NCBI GenBank assembly: GCA_026225155.1
Contig: JAMFSG010000431.1
Coordinates: 1 to 7,048, forward strand
Reading direction: 5' to 3'
Length of the DNA stretch: 7,048 bases
DNA from: Verrucomicrobiota bacterium
GTDB lineage: Bacteria; Verrucomicrobiota; Verrucomicrobiia; Limisphaerales; UBA11358
Below, piece after piece: positions 1-5,355 of the stretch (position 1 is its first letter; each line of letters begins with the position of its first letter). Under the pieces are notes generated by a model. It did not search any database. It saw only the letters and a program-made list of their open reading frames with translations, and had not been told where the DNA came from. A program made the translations under genes and the position numbers.

Positions 1-800
1 AGGCGATGGACACCTGCATGAAGCTCGCCGACAAATTCGGCGTGGGCATGGTCAGCGTGGACAACGCGACGCATTATCTCTGGGGCGGCGGCTATGTGAT
101 GGACGCCGCGCTCAATGGCTACCTCGCCTATACGAACTGCACGTCGGCCACGTCCGAAGTCGTGCCGTTCGGCGGCAAAACGCCGACGATGGGCACGAAC
201 CCACATTCATGGGCGTTCCCGACGCAGGACGCGATCGGTTTTCCCATCGTGATCGACTGGGCGACCTCGACCATCGCGATGGGCCGCGTGCAAGTGATGA
301 AACGCGAAGGCAAACAGCTTCCGCCCGGTGCCGCCGTGGATGCCGAAGGCAATCCGACGACCGATCCGAACAAAGCCGTCGCGTTGCTGCCATTCGGCGC
401 GCACAAGGGCTATGGCCTCGGTTTGATTGACGAACTTTACGCGGGTTACATCGGCGGTTCGCTGCCGGAAATCCGCGGCACGTCGCGCGGCGGCGAAGGC
501 GAGAAACGCGGCTCGACGTTTTATTTTCAAGTCATCCATCCCGACGCGATGAAGGGCAACGACTACGTCAAAGGCCGTTCGCAAATCCAGAACGTAAAGG
601 CGATCATCGAAGACGTGCTCGGTCACGGCAACGAGAAGTGCATGTTGCCCGGCCAGCCGGAAGCGCGCTGGGGCGAACTGTCGAAGAAACACGGCGGGTT
701 GCTTTTCACAAAAGCGGAGATCGAGGAACTGAATCATCTCGCGCACGAGGTCGGCGAAGCCGTTTGGAATTTGGCTGAATTCAAATCGGTGCAAGTATAA
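1..800 (+). CDS. Ldh_2 (malate/L-lactate dehydrogenase) family NAD(P)H oxidoreductase, 5' end missing
   Basis: Cytosolic NAD(P)-dependent 2-hydroxyacid/2-ketoacid oxidoreductase of the family containing YlbC-type malate/lactate dehydrogenases, ureidoglycolate dehydrogenase (AllD) and 2,3-diketo-L-gulonate reductase (DlgD). The reading frame is open to the window edge, so the ATG at 6 is probably internal. About 265 residues are seen of the usual 340-370, and the N-terminal part that carries the catalytic His in this family is missing. Counting from the ATG at 6, family hallmarks are VDNATHYLWGGGY (18-30), GTNPHSWAFP (63-72), DWATSTIAMGRV (84-95), the glycine-rich PFGAHKGYGLGLIDELYAG (129-147) and MLPGQPE (213-219). 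It ends in TAA at 798-800. A KDG kinase gene follows after 98 nt, so a role in sugar-acid metabolism is likely. The substrate cannot be told from sequence; a keto- or diketo-acid from uronate breakdown is a guess. Family assignment is firm, substrate is not. Confidence 0.88.
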   Translation, partial: AMDTCMKLADKFGVGMVSVDNATHYLWGGGYVMDAALNGYLAYTNCTSATSEVVPFGGKTPTMGTNPHSWAFPTQDAIGFPIVIDWATSTIAMGRVQVMKREGKQLPPGAAVDAEGNPTTDPNKAVALLPFGAHKGYGLGLIDELYAGYIGGSLPEIRGTSRGGEGEKRGSTFYFQVIHPDAMKGNDYVKGRSQIQNVKAIIEDVLGHGNEKCMLPGQPEARWGELSKKHGGLLFTKAEIEELNHLAHEVGEAVWNLAEFKSVQV

Positions 801-812
801 GTTAAAAAATGA

Positions 813-885
813 ATCCGCTAATTTCGCGAATGGACGCGAATTTGATTCAAAAAATAATTCGTGAAAATTAGCGTAATTCGCGGAT
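813..885. repeat. Imperfect palindromic intergenic element (REP/MITE-like)
   Basis: The 98-nt gap between the oxidoreductase and kinase genes is mostly one nested inverted repeat. The outer arms ATCCGC (813-818) and GCGGAT (880-885) are complementary. Inside them TAATTT (819-824) pairs with AAATTA (865-870). The inner arms CGCGAATT (835-842) and AATTCGTG (856-863) pair with one G-T wobble around a 13-nt loop. CGCGAAT also occurs as a direct copy at 825-831 and 835-841, and its complement ATTCGCG lies at 876-882. The right half holds about 9 extra bases (871-879), as in a decayed palindrome. It contains no ORF and has no T-tract placed as in a canonical terminator. I believe similar motifs are scattered between genes in Verrucomicrobia, but that is recollection. 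It could fold in the transcript between the two genes. Confidence 0.6.
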
Positions 886-898
886 AAAAAATTTTATT

Positions 899-1996
899 AT
901 GAGCATTCAATTACGCAACAAATCCACCTGCAAATACGACCAGATTTCGCTCGGCGAAGTCATGCTGCGGCTTGACCCCGGCGAAGGACGCACCCGCACC
1001 GCGCGCAATTTCACCGCGTGGGAAGGCGGCGGCGAATACAATACTTCGCGCGGTTTGCGAAAATGTTTCGGCTACAAGACCGCCGTCTGCACCGCGTTCG
1101 TGGATAACGAAGTCGGCCATCTCATCGAAGATTTCATCATGCAGGGCGGCGTGGACACAGACTTCATCAAATGGCGCGAGGATGATGGGATTGGCCGCAG
1201 CGTGCGCAATGGTTTGAATTTCACCGAACGCGGTTTTGGCATTCGCGGCGCGGTCGGCGTGCCAGATCGCGGCAATTCGGCGGCGGCGCAATTGAAGCCC
1301 GGCGATTTCGATTGGGAAAATATTTTTGGAAAAATCGGCACGCGCTGGCTGCACACCGGCGGAATTTTCGCCGCGTTGTCCGAAACGACGGCAGCGTTGA
1401 CGATCGAAGCGGTGAAGGCCGCAAAGAAACATGGCGTCGCGGTCAGTTACGATTTGAATTATCGTCCGTCGCTGTGGAAATCCATCGGCGGTTTGAAAAA
1501 AGCGCAGGAAGTGAATCGCGAGATCGCCAAATATGTGGACGTGATGATCGGCAACGAAGAAGATTTTACGGCGTCGCTCGGCTTCGAAGTGAAGGGCGCG
1601 GATCACAGCTTGAGTCACATCGAGACGGATGCGTTTAAGGCGATGATTGAGACGGCGGTGAAAGAATTTCCGAATTTCAAAGTGGCCGCGACGACGTTGC
1701 GTCGCGTCATCACCGCGACGAAAAATGATTGGAGCGCGATTCTCTGGCACGACGGAAAATTTCACGAGAGCCGCAAATATCTCGAACTGGAAATTTTGGA
1801 CCGCGTCGGCGGCGGCGACAGTTTCGCGAGCGGATTGCAATTCGGTTTCCTTGAATTCAACGACGCGCAGAAGGCCGTGGAATACGGCGCCGCGCACGGC
1901 GCACTCGCTTCGACGACGCCAGGCGATACGAGCATGGCCACGCGCAAGGAAGTGGAAAAAACTTTCGGCGGCGGCAGTGCGCGGGTGCAGCGTTGA
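899..1996 (+). CDS. kdgK: PfkB-family sugar kinase, probable 2-keto-3-deoxygluconate kinase
   Basis: Predicted cytosolic kinase converting 2-keto-3-deoxy-D-gluconate plus ATP to KDPG, the entry to the Entner-Doudoroff aldolase step in uronate breakdown. The 365 residues are slightly longer than the usual 310-350. Motifs in order: strand-1 ISLGEVMLRLDPGEG (16-30), substrate-side WEGGGEYNTSRGL (41-53), the KdgK/IolC-like DRGNSAAAQLKPGDFDW (123-139), SYDLNYRPSLW (183-193), GNEEDF (218-223), and the PfkB signature DRVGGGDSFASG (301-312) with catalytic Asp307 and anion-hole glycines. The C-terminus ARVQR resembles the Thermotoga-type KdgK as I remember it. That gene also lies beside an SDR mannonate oxidoreductase, which supports the call. 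The first ATG is used because strand 1 begins at about residue 14. The leader is AT-rich with no Shine-Dalgarno. The signature reads GGGD rather than the common GAGD. Alternatives are 5-dehydro-2-deoxygluconokinase or another PfkB sugar kinase. Confidence 0.82.
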   Translation: MSIQLRNKSTCKYDQISLGEVMLRLDPGEGRTRTARNFTAWEGGGEYNTSRGLRKCFGYKTAVCTAFVDNEVGHLIEDFIMQGGVDTDFIKWREDDGIGRSVRNGLNFTERGFGIRGAVGVPDRGNSAAAQLKPGDFDWENIFGKIGTRWLHTGGIFAALSETTAALTIEAVKAAKKHGVAVSYDLNYRPSLWKSIGGLKKAQEVNREIAKYVDVMIGNEEDFTASLGFEVKGADHSLSHIETDAFKAMIETAVKEFPNFKVAATTLRRVITATKNDWSAILWHDGKFHESRKYLELEILDRVGGGDSFASGLQFGFLEFNDAQKAVEYGAAHGALASTTPGDTSMATRKEVEKTFGGGSARVQR

Positions 1997-2050
1997 AGTG
2001 TTAAATCGGAAAACGATGTAACGATTCAACGAATCACAAATTACGAATTT

Positions 2051-2824
2051 ATGAAAACTCCAGCGGAACTTTTTTCACTCAAGGGCAAAGTAGCTGTCGT
2101 CATCGGCGGCACGGGCGAGTTGTGCGGCGCGATGGCGGAAGGTTTGGCGGCGGCGGGCGCAGCGGTTGCAATCGTTGGACGCGATGAGACCAAGGCGAAA
2201 GTGCGTTTGGAAAAAATCGCGAAAGACGGCGGCAGGGCGGATTTTTTTCCGTGCGACGCGACTTCCAAAGTTGGTTTGCAAAAACTGCTCGCGGATGTTT
2301 TGACAAAACTGGGTCGCGTGGATGTTCTGGTGAACGGCGCGGGCGTCAATTCGCCGACGCCGTTTTTTGACATCACGGAAGACGAGTTCGACAAGATCAT
2401 CACCGTGAATTTGAAAGGATTGATCCTCGGCTGCCAGATTTTTGGCAAACACATGGTCGAGCAAAAATCGGGCAGCATCATCAATCTCGGCTCGGCGTCG
2501 GGATTGAATCCGTTGTCGCGCGTTTTCACTTATTCGGCGTCGAAAGCGGCGGTGCACAATATCTCAAAAAACCTCGCGCGCGAATGGGCGACGAGTGGCG
2601 TGCGCGTCAACATTTTGGTGCCCGGATTTTTTCCGGCGGAACAAAACCGCAAAGTTCTGAATCCTGAACGCGTGGCGCAGATCATGGGCAAGACGCCGAT
2701 GAAACGTTTTGGCGACGCGAGCGAACTCATCGGCGCAACGTTGTTGCTCGCCTCGGACGCGGGCAGTTTCATCACGGGAACGGAATTGGTTGTGGATGGC
2801 GGTTTCGATGCGATGACGATTTGA
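2051..2824 (+). CDS. SDR-family oxidoreductase, probable D-mannonate oxidoreductase (fructuronate reductase)
   Basis: Classical short-chain dehydrogenase, 257 residues, full family length. Rossmann glycine motif GGTGELCG (19-26), structural NGAG (95-98, replacing the usual NNAG), and catalytic Asn120, Ser148, Tyr161 and Lys165 in YSASK, with the expected 13-residue Ser-Tyr spacing. The loop after strand 6, VPGFFPAEQNRKVL (190-203), is characteristic, as I recall, of SDR-type D-mannonate oxidoreductases such as the Bacillus YjmF and Thermotoga types, and less so of gluconate 5-dehydrogenase or KduD. The predicted reaction is NAD(P)H-dependent reduction of D-fructuronate to D-mannonate, two steps before the KDG used by the kinase encoded just upstream. 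The gene starts 54 nt after the kinase stop in the same direction and ends 45 nt before a strong terminator, so it is probably the last gene of the unit. No Shine-Dalgarno is visible. Class and catalytic residues are certain; substrate is moderately certain. Confidence 0.85.
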   Translation: MKTPAELFSLKGKVAVVIGGTGELCGAMAEGLAAAGAAVAIVGRDETKAKVRLEKIAKDGGRADFFPCDATSKVGLQKLLADVLTKLGRVDVLVNGAGVNSPTPFFDITEDEFDKIITVNLKGLILGCQIFGKHMVEQKSGSIINLGSASGLNPLSRVFTYSASKAAVHNISKNLAREWATSGVRVNILVPGFFPAEQNRKVLNPERVAQIMGKTPMKRFGDASELIGATLLLASDAGSFITGTELVVDGGFDAMTI

Positions 2825-2868
2825 TTTTTCTACAGAAGCCAACAAAGGAAACAAAGTTGAAAAATTCC

Positions 2869-2905
2869 GCCCGTTGAAATTTTACTTTCAACGGGCTTTT
2901 TGTTT
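2869..2905 (+). terminator. Rho-independent terminator after the SDR gene, possibly bidirectional
   Basis: A perfect 11-bp stem, GCCCGTTGAAA (2869-2879) with TTTCAACGGGC (2886-2896), closes a 6-nt loop and is followed directly by TTTTTGTTT (2897-2905). It lies 45 nt after the SDR stop and just before the convergent transporter stop at 2914. On the opposite strand the same hairpin is followed by GGAATTTTT, a weaker T-tract, so it may also stop transporter transcripts. Confidence 0.9.
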
Positions 2906-2913
2906 CTGTTTTT

Positions 2914-4254
2914 TTACGCGGTTTTTGGCACGTCAATTTTCGCGGGTTCAAGCTTTGGCGCGAGCAGATGGATAATGAGCAGCGCGGTGGCATAGGCGAG
3001 GCTCGCCAGGATGAACACGGGCAGATAATTGCCGGTGGCTTTCAGCACTTTGCCGGTGACAAAAAAAAGCACAATGCCGCCGACTGCGCCCATCATGCCG
3101 CCGAGGCCGGTGACAGAACCGACGACGCGCTTGGGAAACATGTCGCCCGCGAGGCTGAAGGCATTGGCCGACCACGCTTGATGCGCCGAGGCGGCGATGG
3201 TGATGAGCACGGCGGCAATCCATTTATTATCCGTGATGGCGGAATATACGACGGGCAACACACAGGCGGCGCAAATGAACAAAGTCGTTTTGCGCGCGCG
3301 GTTGACGCTCCAGCCTTGCTGCATGAATTTTCCCGCGAGCCAGCCGCCTGCGATGCTGCCGACCGAGGCGACGACGTAAATCAACATGATCATATATTTG
3401 CGGTCGTCCGGGCCGAGGCCGAATTTCTTGTTGAAAAAATCTGGCGAGCCAAACAAATAAAACCACCAGAAACAATCGGTCATGCCTTTGGCCACGCAGA
3501 ACGCCCACGTCTGCCGGTGCGGCAACAATTTGCGCCACGGAATTTTCACCGTCGGCTCGGCGGGTTCGTTTTGGATGATGGCAAGTTCGGCAGCATTCAC
3601 GCGCGGATGTTGCTCCGGCTTTTTGTAGATCGCGAGCCACGCAAAAATCCAGCACAGGTCAATGACCGCCGTGATGACAAACGCGCCGCGCCAGCCGATG
3701 ACCACGCCACCGAGGGTGAGCGCGGAAAATTGCGCGACGATGAACGGCAGTCCCCACGGCACCAAAATCCCGCCGACGTTCGAGCCGGAATTGAACAAGC
3801 CCGTCGCCAGCGCACGTTCGCTTTTCGGAAACCATTCGGCGGTGGTCTTGATCGCGGCGGGAAAATTTCCGCCTTCGCCAAAGCCGAGCAAAATGCGGCA
3901 GATGAAAAACCCGGTGACGGCGCTGCCGAAAATTCCGCCGATTTCCGGGGCGAACGCATGCGCCATCGAAGCCAAACCCCAAAGCGCGCACGCCAGCACG
4001 AAGCCCCAGCGCAAACCCAGGATGTCCATGACGCGGCCCATCACGAGCAGGCTGACGGCGTAGGCGGCATTGAACGCGACCTGCATGTCCCAATATTGTT
4101 CGCTCGTCCAGCCGATGGTTTTTTCCAGTTCCGGCGCGAGGTTGCCGAAGACGCCGCGGTCAATGTAGTTCGCCGTCGTCACCCAAAATAATAGTCCGCA
4201 AATAACCCAGCGATACTTCGTGGCCGCCGGTGAAACTTGGCTCGGGGGATTCAT
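2914..4254 (-). CDS. MFS transporter, anion:cation symporter (ExuT-like hexuronate/sugar-acid) family
   Basis: Inner-membrane proton-coupled carrier of 446 residues with about 12 hydrophobic segments, the full MFS size. Residue numbers count from the ATG at 4254. TM1 ends in the ACS-family motif NYIDRGVFGNL (29-39), and the TM2-3 loop carries the MFS signature GRVMDILGLRWG (73-84). TM4-5 contains RILLGFGEGGNFPAAIKTTAEWFPKSERALATG (120-152), whose pattern matches hexuronate, glucarate and galactonate carriers. A central polar loop (about 211-245) divides the two six-helix halves. I chose the ATG at 4254 because it sits just before the conserved N-terminus; the frame also runs 12 codons back to a TTG. 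The gene converges on the kinase/SDR genes and is divergent from the lipoprotein gene. Its natural role would be importing the uronate those enzymes degrade. The exact substrate is inferred from context. Confidence 0.87.
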   Translation of the reverse strand: MNPPSQVSPAATKYRWVICGLLFWVTTANYIDRGVFGNLAPELEKTIGWTSEQYWDMQVAFNAAYAVSLLVMGRVMDILGLRWGFVLACALWGLASMAHAFAPEIGGIFGSAVTGFFICRILLGFGEGGNFPAAIKTTAEWFPKSERALATGLFNSGSNVGGILVPWGLPFIVAQFSALTLGGVVIGWRGAFVITAVIDLCWIFAWLAIYKKPEQHPRVNAAELAIIQNEPAEPTVKIPWRKLLPHRQTWAFCVAKGMTDCFWWFYLFGSPDFFNKKFGLGPDDRKYMIMLIYVVASVGSIAGGWLAGKFMQQGWSVNRARKTTLFICAACVLPVVYSAITDNKWIAAVLITIAASAHQAWSANAFSLAGDMFPKRVVGSVTGLGGMMGAVGGIVLFFVTGKVLKATGNYLPVFILASLAYATALLIIHLLAPKLEPAKIDVPKTA

Positions 4255-4261
4255 GCGCAGA

Positions 4262-4290
4262 CTGATAGCGGAAATGAAATGACCGTTCAA
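4262..4290 (-). promoter_or_regulatory. Possible sigma70-type promoter for the transporter gene
   Basis: On the - strand TTGAAC (4290-4285) and TATCAG (4267-4262) lie 17 nt apart, each matching 4 of 6 consensus bases. Transcription would begin around 4255, right at the ATG at 4254, so the message would be nearly leaderless, in line with the lack of a Shine-Dalgarno. The matches are weak and could be chance. Confidence 0.3.
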
Positions 4291-4314
4291 GCGCGGAAAT
4301 CCAAACTTTACAAT
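4286..4314 (+). promoter_or_regulatory. Possible sigma70-type promoter for the lipoprotein gene
   Basis: TACAAT (4309-4314) matches the -10 consensus at 5 of 6 bases. TTCAAG (4286-4291), 17 nt upstream, is a poor -35 with 3 of 6. A start near 4321 would leave about 20 nt of leader before the ATG at 4342. Its -35 overlaps that of the proposed divergent transporter promoter, so the two could compete or share a regulator. Confidence 0.3.
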
Positions 4315-4341
4315 GCGGCTTTATTTTGCAACGCTGGAACG

Positions 4342-4725
4342 ATGATTTTGAAAAAAGTTTTATTGCTTTTGCCGGTCTTGTTGCTCGCTGGTTGCGCCAC
4401 GGGCACGTTCACGCGCTTGACGCCCAATGAACAGCCGCGCAATGCGAACAACCTTTATCCGGTCGAAGTTATTTTTCATTCGCAGCAGCAGGCTTTGCGT
4501 TGGGACAGCATCCAGCCTTATGTTTTGGCGAACGGCCAGTCGTATCCGCTGCGCGCGGTGCCGGTCGTGGAAAATCGTTGGGAAGGTTTGCTGCCAGTTC
4601 CGCCGACGGAAAGCGCGGTGACCTATCGCTTCAAATTTGATTATCTCTACAATAGTTTTGGCAATGCGCCGAAACCGAACAGCGAGTCTTCGCAGAAATA
4701 TACGTTAAAAGTGCTCGACCAATAA
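4342..4725 (+). CDS. Small lipoprotein of unknown function
   Basis: 127 residues starting at the ATG at 4342. The start is chosen because it places a textbook type II signal peptide at the N-terminus: K4K5, then the hydrophobic stretch VLLLLPVLLLAG, then the lipobox LLAGC with acylated Cys18. In-frame starts upstream (ATG 4279, TTG 4237) would bury this signal and overlap the divergent transporter's upstream region. A weak GGA lies a few bases before the ATG. The mature part of about 110 residues is rich in alternating hydrophobic and aromatic residues (PVEVIFH, RWEGLLPVPP, VTYRFKFDYLYNSFG), as in a beta-sandwich, and ends in KYTLKVLDQ. I do not recognise a named family. Residue 19 is Ala, not Asp, so outer-membrane sorting is likely. 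It is probably monocistronic, followed by its own hairpin 19 nt after the stop. Confidence 0.75.
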   Translation: MILKKVLLLLPVLLLAGCATGTFTRLTPNEQPRNANNLYPVEVIFHSQQQALRWDSIQPYVLANGQSYPLRAVPVVENRWEGLLPVPPTESAVTYRFKFDYLYNSFGNAPKPNSESSQKYTLKVLDQ

Positions 4726-4743
4726 TGGTTGCTAAAAAAATTC

Positions 4744-4776
4744 AGCGCGGACATTTTGTCCGCGCTTTTTTATTTT
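4744..4776 (+). terminator. Rho-independent terminator after the lipoprotein gene, probably bidirectional
   Basis: The stem AGCGCGGAC (4744-4752) with GTCCGCGCT (4758-4766) and a 5-nt loop is followed by TTTTTTATTTT ending at 4776. It begins 19 nt past the lipoprotein stop. An A-tract at 4734-4740 precedes the stem, so the - strand transcript reads GAATTTTTTT after the hairpin. It could therefore also end transcription coming from jag. Confidence 0.88.
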
Positions 4777-4813
4777 GTGATGGCTTTTGCGGAGGCAGAC
4801 AAATTGGTTGTGA

Positions 4814-4887
4814 TGGGTGGGGCGAGCGTCCTCGGCATCGCTTGGAACTTTGGTTGCGTCGGCTCGCGGGGACGCTCGCCCCACCCA
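4814..4887. repeat. 18-bp perfect inverted repeat with 38-nt spacer (dispersed-palindrome-like)
   Basis: TGGGTGGGGCGAGCGTCC (4814-4831) is exactly the reverse complement of 4870-4887. Pairing can continue inward with one wobble for about 3 more bp (4832-4834 with 4867-4869). The spacer is GC-rich and carries no ORF. There is no T-tract after either arm, so this is not a standard terminator. A separate terminator already lies at 4744-4776. It sits in the 173-nt gap between convergent lipoprotein and jag genes, 11 nt after the jag stop, a usual site for REP-like or non-autonomous mobile palindromes. Confidence 0.8.
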
Positions 4888-4898
4888 CAAAGAAAATT

Positions 4899-5351
4899 TC
4901 ACCGATTTTTTGGCCGCAAAATCAAAACTTTCTTTTCCGTGCCGTCCACTTCAACGCTGTGGGTTTCTACCTCAGGATCGTCGCGCAAGGCTTGGTGCAC
5001 GATGCGACGGTCGAAAGAGCCGAGCGGTTCGAGTTCCACGGCGTCGCCCCAACGACGGACTTTGTCGGCGGCGTCCTTGGCTTTTTTCACGAGCGCGTCG
5101 CGCGCCTGCAAACGGTAGCCGCCGACATCCACGGTGACTTTCGGCGCGTTCTGGTCTTGCTGAAATAAAATCCGGTTCGTCAGATATTGCAGGTCCGCAA
5201 GCGTCTGGCCTTGCCGCCCGATGAGCCGTCCCGAGTCTTCTGTTTTGACATCGAGCAGCAGACCTTCTTCCAATTCATGCGCCTCAATCGTCACGGCAAA
5301 ACCGAGCGATGTGAGGATTTTTTCCACGACTTCTTTGGGTGGCGTTGCCAT
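4899..5351 (-). CDS. jag: Jag/KhpB family RNA-binding protein (KH plus R3H domains)
   Basis: Cytosolic RNA-binding protein of 150 residues, typically encoded just after yidC. The type II KH-like domain (about 1-80) has the GxxG loop as GRQG at 45-48 within GRLIGRQGQTLADLQYLTN (41-59), and ends with VTVDVGGYRLQARDAL (72-87). The R3H domain (about 88-150) has the Arg-x3-His motif R115-H119 in FDRRIVHQAL, then DDPEVETHSVEVDG and the closing strand KKVLILRP. The N-terminal Jag-N domain found in many Firmicutes versions is absent, so this is the short form. The ATG at 5351 is 4 nt after the yidC stop, indicating an operon and probable translational coupling. No Shine-Dalgarno is seen; the leader is A/T-rich. 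In Gram-positives this family acts with KhpA in post-transcriptional control of cell division and envelope genes. Its role in didermic bacteria is little known. Confidence 0.92.
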   Translation of the reverse strand: MATPPKEVVEKILTSLGFAVTIEAHELEEGLLLDVKTEDSGRLIGRQGQTLADLQYLTNRILFQQDQNAPKVTVDVGGYRLQARDALVKKAKDAADKVRRWGDAVELEPLGSFDRRIVHQALRDDPEVETHSVEVDGTEKKVLILRPKNR

Positions 5352-5355
5352 AAAA

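Noticed and set aside
207..794. 195-codon - strand open frame opposite the Ldh_2-family gene
   Set aside because: Antisense shadow of a well-supported enzyme; no independent evidence.
813..885. Short palindromic units as a CRISPR array or att site
   Set aside because: Units are too short and irregular, there are no constant-length spacers, and no integrase or cas gene is nearby.
911..2029. 372-codon open frame on the - strand opposite the kinase gene
   Set aside because: It is rich in Arg, Ala, Phe and His with no recognisable motif and lies wholly antisense to a gene with clear PfkB signatures. This is typical of GC-biased codon use giving open antisense frames.
2968..4191. 407-codon open frame on the + strand opposite the transporter gene
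   Set aside because: The translation is low-complexity (Arg, Asp, His, Ala-rich, no hydrophobic core) and antisense to a clear 12-helix transporter.
4237..4341. Longer N-terminus for the lipoprotein from TTG 4237 or ATG 4279
   Set aside because: It would place 21-35 polar residues before a perfect signal peptide and lipobox and overlap the divergent gene's start region.
4814..4887. Reading the 18-bp inverted repeat as the jag terminator
   Set aside because: The loop is 38 nt and no T-tract follows the stem on the - strand; the hairpin at 4744-4766 fits a terminator much better.
4725..5168. Overlapping + strand open frames after the lipoprotein (147, 129 and 106 codons)
   Set aside because: They run through a terminator and an inverted repeat and then antisense to jag. 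The products lack family motifs.
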